A stretch of DNA of 9,770 nucleotides from Oscillospiraceae bacterium (GTDB taxonomy: Bacteria; Bacillota; Clostridia; UBA1381), in contig JAFLUR010000066.1 of NCBI GenBank assembly GCA_022508725.1, positions 1-9,770 on the forward strand. Direction: 5' to 3'. The notes beneath the pieces were generated by a model. That model was not told where the DNA came from. It made no database searches and saw nothing but the letters and a program-made list of their open reading frames with translations. Below are positions 6,849 to 9,770 of this stretch, piece after piece; within the stretch, counting starts at the first letter, position 1, and each line of letters starts with the position of its first letter. The translations under genes were made by a program, and so were the position numbers.

Positions 6849-8885
6849 TTATTTTTTGTCGCTTAATTTATTTATATTCTTTTCACGGTTTTTCCTAACC
6901 GCTTTCTTGATCGGTCCTTTATATTTTAAATATATCACCGCATATTCGGGAATATCCGTATCGATATAATAAGGCATATTTCCCAAATTGCTTTTATGTG
7001 TTTTATAAATTTTCTTAACCGTTTTCGCCGTACCGCCGTATTTTTCGGCATCGGACGAAAATTCGACTTCATATTCGCCCTCGATAGGAACTCCCACAGC
7101 GTATTTTTTATGCTCCGCGGGGATAAAGTTAATTATTACAACCACAATATCCTCTTTTTTGCGCGATTTTCTGACATATGACAAAACCGAGTTATCGCAG
7201 TCGCCCGCGTTGCTCCATTCAAATCCTTCCCAGCTGTTTTCGATCTCCCAGAAAGGTTTGTTGGCAATATAAAAATTATTCAAATCATGCACATACTCGT
7301 GAAACTGTTTGTGTTTTTCATTTTCAAGAAGATGCCATTCCAGACCCTCCGCAAAACGCCATTCTATAAACTGAGCGTTTTCTCCGCCCATAAAAAACAG
7401 CTTTTTGCCCGGAAGCGACATATAATATCCGAGCATAGCCTTATATGCCGCAAATTTTTGATCGTAATCTCCGAACATTTTATCGATAAGGGAACGTTTC
7501 CCGTGAACCACCTCATCATGCGACAGCGGCAAAATATAATTTTCGGAAAACGCGTAACACATCTGGAAGGTAAGCAGATTATGATTGGAGCCCCTGAAAA
7601 GCGTATCCATGCTCATATAAGTAAGCGTATCGTTCATCCAGCCCATATTCCATTTATAATCAAATCCCAGACCCCCGTGCTTGGGATCTCCGGTAACCAT
7701 TCCCCATGCCGTGGATTCCTCCGCTATCATCATGATATTGGGGAATTCGGTCTTCATTATGGTGTTAAGCCTGCGCAGGAATTCGATAGCCTCTATATTT
7801 TCGTTTCCGCCGTACTTATTCGGCAGCCATTCTCCGTGATTTCTGCTGTAATCGCGGTAAAGCATAGACGAAACCGCATCGACCCTCAAACCGTCAACAT
7901 GATACTCCGCCGCCCAGAAATGCGCCGATGAGGTTAGGAAGGATATCACCTCGGTCTTTGAATAATCAAATACCAGCGTTCCCCAGTCCTTATGCTCTCC
8001 GAGCCTTGTATCGGCATATTCGTAAACGGGTGTGCCGTCAAATTTGGCAAGTCCGTGCGCGTCTCTCGGGAAATGAGCCGGAACCCAGTCCATGATAACG
8101 CTTATATCGTTTCTGTGACATTCATCTATAAAATACTTAAATTCTTCAGGCTTTCCATGTCTGCTTGTAGTTGAAAAATACCCTGTAACCTGATACCCCC
8201 ACGATCCGTCGAACGGATACTCCGTGACGGGCATGAGCTCAAGATGAGTATATCCCATATCTTTCAAATACGGAATAAGCTCCCTTGCCAGTTCACGGTA
8301 TGTATAAAAGCTTCCGTCTTCATGCATCTTCCATGAACCCATATGCAGCTCATAAATAATAACAGGCTTGTCATGCGTGGAGGTCTCGCCGCGTTTTTTC
8401 ATCCACTTCGAATCCTTCCACTTATAATCAATATTCTTTACGATCGATGCCGTATTCGGTCTTAATTCACACCAGAACGCAAACGGATCGGTTTTCAAAA
8501 CCACTTTGCCGTTTCCGTCCTCGACCGCGTATTTATAAATACAGCCCTCGCCTATATCGGTATAAAACCCGTACCATACACCCGTGGTTCCGAGCTTGTA
8601 AAGATACCTTTCCTTTGCGTTCCAGTTATTGAAGTCCCCTACAAGACTTACAGACTTTGCATTCGGCGCCCAAACAGCAAATCTGCACCCTTTTACCGCC
8701 GTTCCGTCCTTTTCCGCCTCTGTGATATGAGCTCCGAACAGCTTATAAGACTGAAAATTTGTACCCTCATTGAAAAGATAGAGCTGAAAATCATCTATTC
8801 CGCACCACTTTGCCGCTTCGTTATAAGAAACACCGTTATTCACACTACCGTAAGTCATATTTCGCATTACCTCTTTTCCGTTCAT
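6849..8885 (-). CDS. glgB: 1,4-alpha-glucan branching enzyme (GH13)
   Basis: Cuts an alpha-1,4 chain and rejoins it by an alpha-1,6 link. 678 residues from the chosen start. An N-terminal carbohydrate-binding module (CBM48) is seen at FAVWAPNAKSVSLVGDFNNW (69-88). The (beta/alpha)8 catalytic domain carries the four GH13 regions: DWVPAHFP (266-273), DGLRVDAVSSML with nucleophile Asp336, AEEST with general acid Glu389, and LSHDEVVHGK with Asp457. A C-terminal beta domain ends near YAVIYLKYK, followed by a Lys/Arg-rich tail of about 20 residues. It lacks most of the extra N-terminal domain found in the 728-residue E. coli enzyme. I chose ATG 8885 because GGGGGAG (8892-8898) lies 6 bases upstream; a GTG at 8927 and ATG 8909 are in frame but poorly supported, and ATG 8858 is another option. 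First gene of the cluster, 21 bases before glgC. Confidence 0.96.
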   Translation of the reverse strand: MNGKEVMRNMTYGSVNNGVSYNEAAKWCGIDDFQLYLFNEGTNFQSYKLFGAHITEAEKDGTAVKGCRFAVWAPNAKSVSLVGDFNNWNAKERYLYKLGTTGVWYGFYTDIGEGCIYKYAVEDGNGKVVLKTDPFAFWCELRPNTASIVKNIDYKWKDSKWMKKRGETSTHDKPVIIYELHMGSWKMHEDGSFYTYRELARELIPYLKDMGYTHLELMPVTEYPFDGSWGYQVTGYFSTTSRHGKPEEFKYFIDECHRNDISVIMDWVPAHFPRDAHGLAKFDGTPVYEYADTRLGEHKDWGTLVFDYSKTEVISFLTSSAHFWAAEYHVDGLRVDAVSSMLYRDYSRNHGEWLPNKYGGNENIEAIEFLRRLNTIMKTEFPNIMMIAEESTAWGMVTGDPKHGGLGFDYKWNMGWMNDTLTYMSMDTLFRGSNHNLLTFQMCYAFSENYILPLSHDEVVHGKRSLIDKMFGDYDQKFAAYKAMLGYYMSLPGKKLFFMGGENAQFIEWRFAEGLEWHLLENEKHKQFHEYVHDLNNFYIANKPFWEIENSWEGFEWSNAGDCDNSVLSYVRKSRKKEDIVVVIINFIPAEHKKYAVGVPIEGEYEVEFSSDAEKYGGTAKTVKKIYKTHKSNLGNMPYYIDTDIPEYAVIYLKYKGPIKKAVRKNREKNINKLSDKK

Positions 8886-8891
8886 AAATTT

Positions 8892-8898
8892 CTCCCCC
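8892..8898 (-). promoter_or_regulatory. Ribosome binding site that fixes the glgB start
   Basis: GGGGGAG on the minus strand, 6 bases before ATG 8885. Just upstream is a small hairpin, CCGGT (8913-8917) with ACCGG (8926-8930) and an 8-base loop, which leaves the SD free. Confidence 0.7.
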
Positions 8899-9168
8899 GT
8901 TATATACATACCCCGGTTTTCAATCACCGGTAAAAAATCATAAAAATAAGCAACATGAGCAATATAACAAAACGATCGGCGGGTTATTTTTTATAAGATA
9001 CATAACCTTATATTTTATGTCCGGCCCACGAAAAATATTCTTTGAAATTCCGGAAGATGTATATTGTTCACACTCCGGATTTTACAAAATCATAACGAAT
9101 AATTTACGCGGATATTTAACATAAATTTAACAATCGACCGGCCAAACATTGCTTTTAAATCTAATCTT
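8899..9168 (-). other. Long untranslated leader of glgB (about 283 bases to the ATG)
   Basis: No protein gene is supported here. If the promoter at 9175-9203 is used, the leader is about 283 bases, long for a metabolic operon. Visible structures are a 6-bp repeat GGTTAT/ATAACC (8982-8987 and 9002-9007, 14-base loop), a near-palindrome GATTTTACAAAATC (9078-9091), two ATTTAAC copies 11 bases apart (9114-9120, 9125-9131), several CCGG-centred sites, and the CCGGT/ACCGG hairpin next to the SD. I recognise no known riboswitch or T-box, and no clear terminator inside the leader. Confidence 0.45.
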
Positions 9169-9174
9169 ATACTG

Positions 9175-9203
9175 ATTTTAACACATTTACACAAAAAAAT
9201 CAA
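9175..9203 (-). promoter_or_regulatory. Predicted sigma-70/SigA promoter of the glgBCDA genes
   Basis: On the minus strand, -35 TTGATT (9198-9203), 17-bp spacer, -10 TAAAAT (9175-9180) with TGT just before it (extended -10). Expected start near 9168. It closely resembles the glgP promoter: 22 of 29 positions agree without gaps, including TTGAT, the following T run and TGTGTTA. Its -35 also lies within the arm of an inverted repeat. Confidence 0.7.
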
Positions 9204-9221
9204 TAGAAAATTGATTTTTTT
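9193..9221. terminator. AT-rich inverted repeat, possible bidirectional terminator upstream of glgB
   Basis: AAAAAAATCAAT (9193-9204) and ATTGATTTTTTT (9210-9221) form a perfect 12-bp stem with a 5-base loop, ending in T runs on both strands. It could stop transcription entering the glg cluster from the right. The stem has only two GC pairs, so it may be weak. It overlaps the glgB -35 box. Confidence 0.45.
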
Positions 9222-9227
9222 TAAAGA

Positions 9228-9251
9228 AAATATATAAAATTTTATATATTT
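9228..9251. repeat. 24-bp perfect AT-only palindrome upstream of the glgB promoter
   Basis: AAATATATAAAA followed directly by its reverse complement TTTTATATATTT, with no loop. Its near edge is 25 bp upstream of the glgB -35 box. It could be a dimeric regulator site, an UP-element-like tract or a region that melts easily; a chance product of extreme AT content is also possible. Confidence 0.5.
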
Positions 9252-9322
9252 CATATATTTTTTATTTGGGATTTTTTACCGGCATACAGATCCCCCGGCA
9301 ATATCCTTTTGTTTTTTTGTAA

Positions 9323-9565
9323 TATTCTTGTAATATTATCGTATACCGACATGACAGCGTATCAAAACCGGCCGCAGCCTTATTGTTCGCCCCGCTCGCC
9401 GTTGCGCTTATTATTTTTCCCGAAGCTCTTGTACATCTATACGCGTATACGGCAGATGACACGCCGGTAATTACAACCGCAATACGGAAATCCGCCGGTC
9501 ATCCGATCCGATCGATATATATAAATTTTTATCAATATTGTAAAAAATCGCAAATCGCTTTATGA
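9323..9565 (+). pseudogene. Possible remnant of a membrane transporter (MATE/flippase-like)
   Basis: A plus-strand open frame, entered without a start codon after a stop at 9320, reads AAALLFAPLAVALIIFPEAL and then VHLYAYTADDTPVITTAI (about 9371-9484). A hydrophobic span followed by FPE-x-L-x-x-L-Y and a DD-x-x-VI stretch is reminiscent of MATE-type exporters. The frame then degrades into AT-rich sequence and stops at 9563-9565. The only start candidates are weak (TTG 9383) and no SD is seen. The resemblance is by eye only; a chance frame, or a reading of the opposite strand (9462 to 9262), cannot be ruled out. Confidence 0.2.
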
Positions 9566-9737
9566 ATTGACTTTTTATATGCGTGTTCCGCCGCTTGAAA
9601 TCGAATTATCGATCAATATTATTTTTCCGTCAATATTACGCCGTATACATAGGACTTGTATGCTTTTTTTGAATATTCTGCAGCATTGTTTAATAAAAAT
9701 CATGCTTATTCATATATAAGAGCCTGTTTAGTATTCC

Positions 9738-9755
9738 TCCAATCGTTGGATTTTT
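9738..9755 (+). terminator. Weak terminator-like hairpin near the right edge
   Basis: TCCAA (9738-9742) and TTGGA (9746-9750) form a 5-bp stem with a 3-base loop, followed by five T (9751-9755) on the plus strand. The stem is very short and no gene is seen to end here, so this is tentative. Confidence 0.2.
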
Positions 9756-9770
9756 GAGTGGATTTTTCTG

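Larger units (their letters stand above)
9252..9770. other. About 520 bases without a convincing intact gene
   Basis: No reading frame here has a good start, SD and family match. The left part is AT-rich; about 9340-9510 is distinctly richer in GC and looks like former coding DNA on the plus strand. Small repeats include TTGTAATATT twice with an 11-base period (9317-9326, 9328-9337) and three TCAATATT copies (9532-9539, 9613-9620, 9630-9637). Confidence 0.5.

Noticed and set aside
8886..8927. Longer GlgB starting at GTG 8927 or ATG 8909
   Set aside because: The strong GGGGGAG at 8892-8898 lies inside this extension and serves ATG 8885; the upstream starts lack an SD.
8924..8956. Minus-strand mini-frame MLLIFMIFYR in the glgB leader, possible leader peptide
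   Set aside because: No SD before its ATG and no run of regulatory codons; ten-codon frames are common by chance in AT-rich DNA.
9262..9462. Minus-strand frame of 66 codons right of the glgB promoter
   Set aside because: GTG start without a convincing SD, unusual composition and no family resemblance; it overlaps the more protein-like plus-strand frame.
9720..9770. Possible insertion-sequence end (GAGCCTGTTTAG near the right edge)
   Set aside because: It only loosely recalls IS terminal repeats, and no transposase or matching inverted copy is present in the window.

Overview
The window carries a glycogen-metabolism gene cluster on the minus strand, read right to left as glgB-glgC-glgD-glgA-glgP. 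The fifth gene, glgP, runs off the left edge. A glgC followed by its catalytically degenerate paralogue glgD, in this order, is typical of Firmicutes. The moderately AT-rich DNA, strong AGGAGG-type ribosome binding sites, AT-rich intergenic DNA and frequent ATA codons suggest an anaerobic Clostridia-type gut or environmental bacterium. I cannot name a genus.

Layout: 1-2052 is glgP (glycogen phosphorylase, 3' end missing). 2053-2331 is a 279-base control region holding a stem-loop at the glgA stop codon, an AT-rich terminator-like inverted repeat, a strong sigma-70-type promoter and a leader stem-loop. 2332-4200 is glgA (glycogen synthase) with an unusual Lys/Ser/Thr-rich tail of about 138 residues. 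4201-4422 is a 222-base gap with a long stem-loop and a pentamer repeat. 4423-5538 is glgD and 5571-6827 is glgC (regulatory-type and catalytic ADP-glucose pyrophosphorylase homologues). 6849-8885 is glgB (branching enzyme). 8886-9250 is a long leader, a promoter and two large AT-rich inverted repeats. 9252-9770 has no convincing intact gene, only a possible remnant of a membrane protein on the plus strand.

The genes form one pathway. GlgC (probably with GlgD) makes ADP-glucose from glucose-1-phosphate and ATP. GlgA polymerises it into alpha-1,4-glucan. GlgB adds alpha-1,6 branches. GlgP releases glucose-1-phosphate when the store is used. Synthesis genes appear to be driven by a promoter upstream of glgB, and glgP has its own similar promoter.

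The two points most worth a second look are the low-complexity cationic-to-acidic tail of GlgA, and the matching design of the glgB and glgP promoters. In both, the -35 box TTGATK lies inside the downstream arm of an AT-rich inverted repeat, 17 bp before an extended -10 box.
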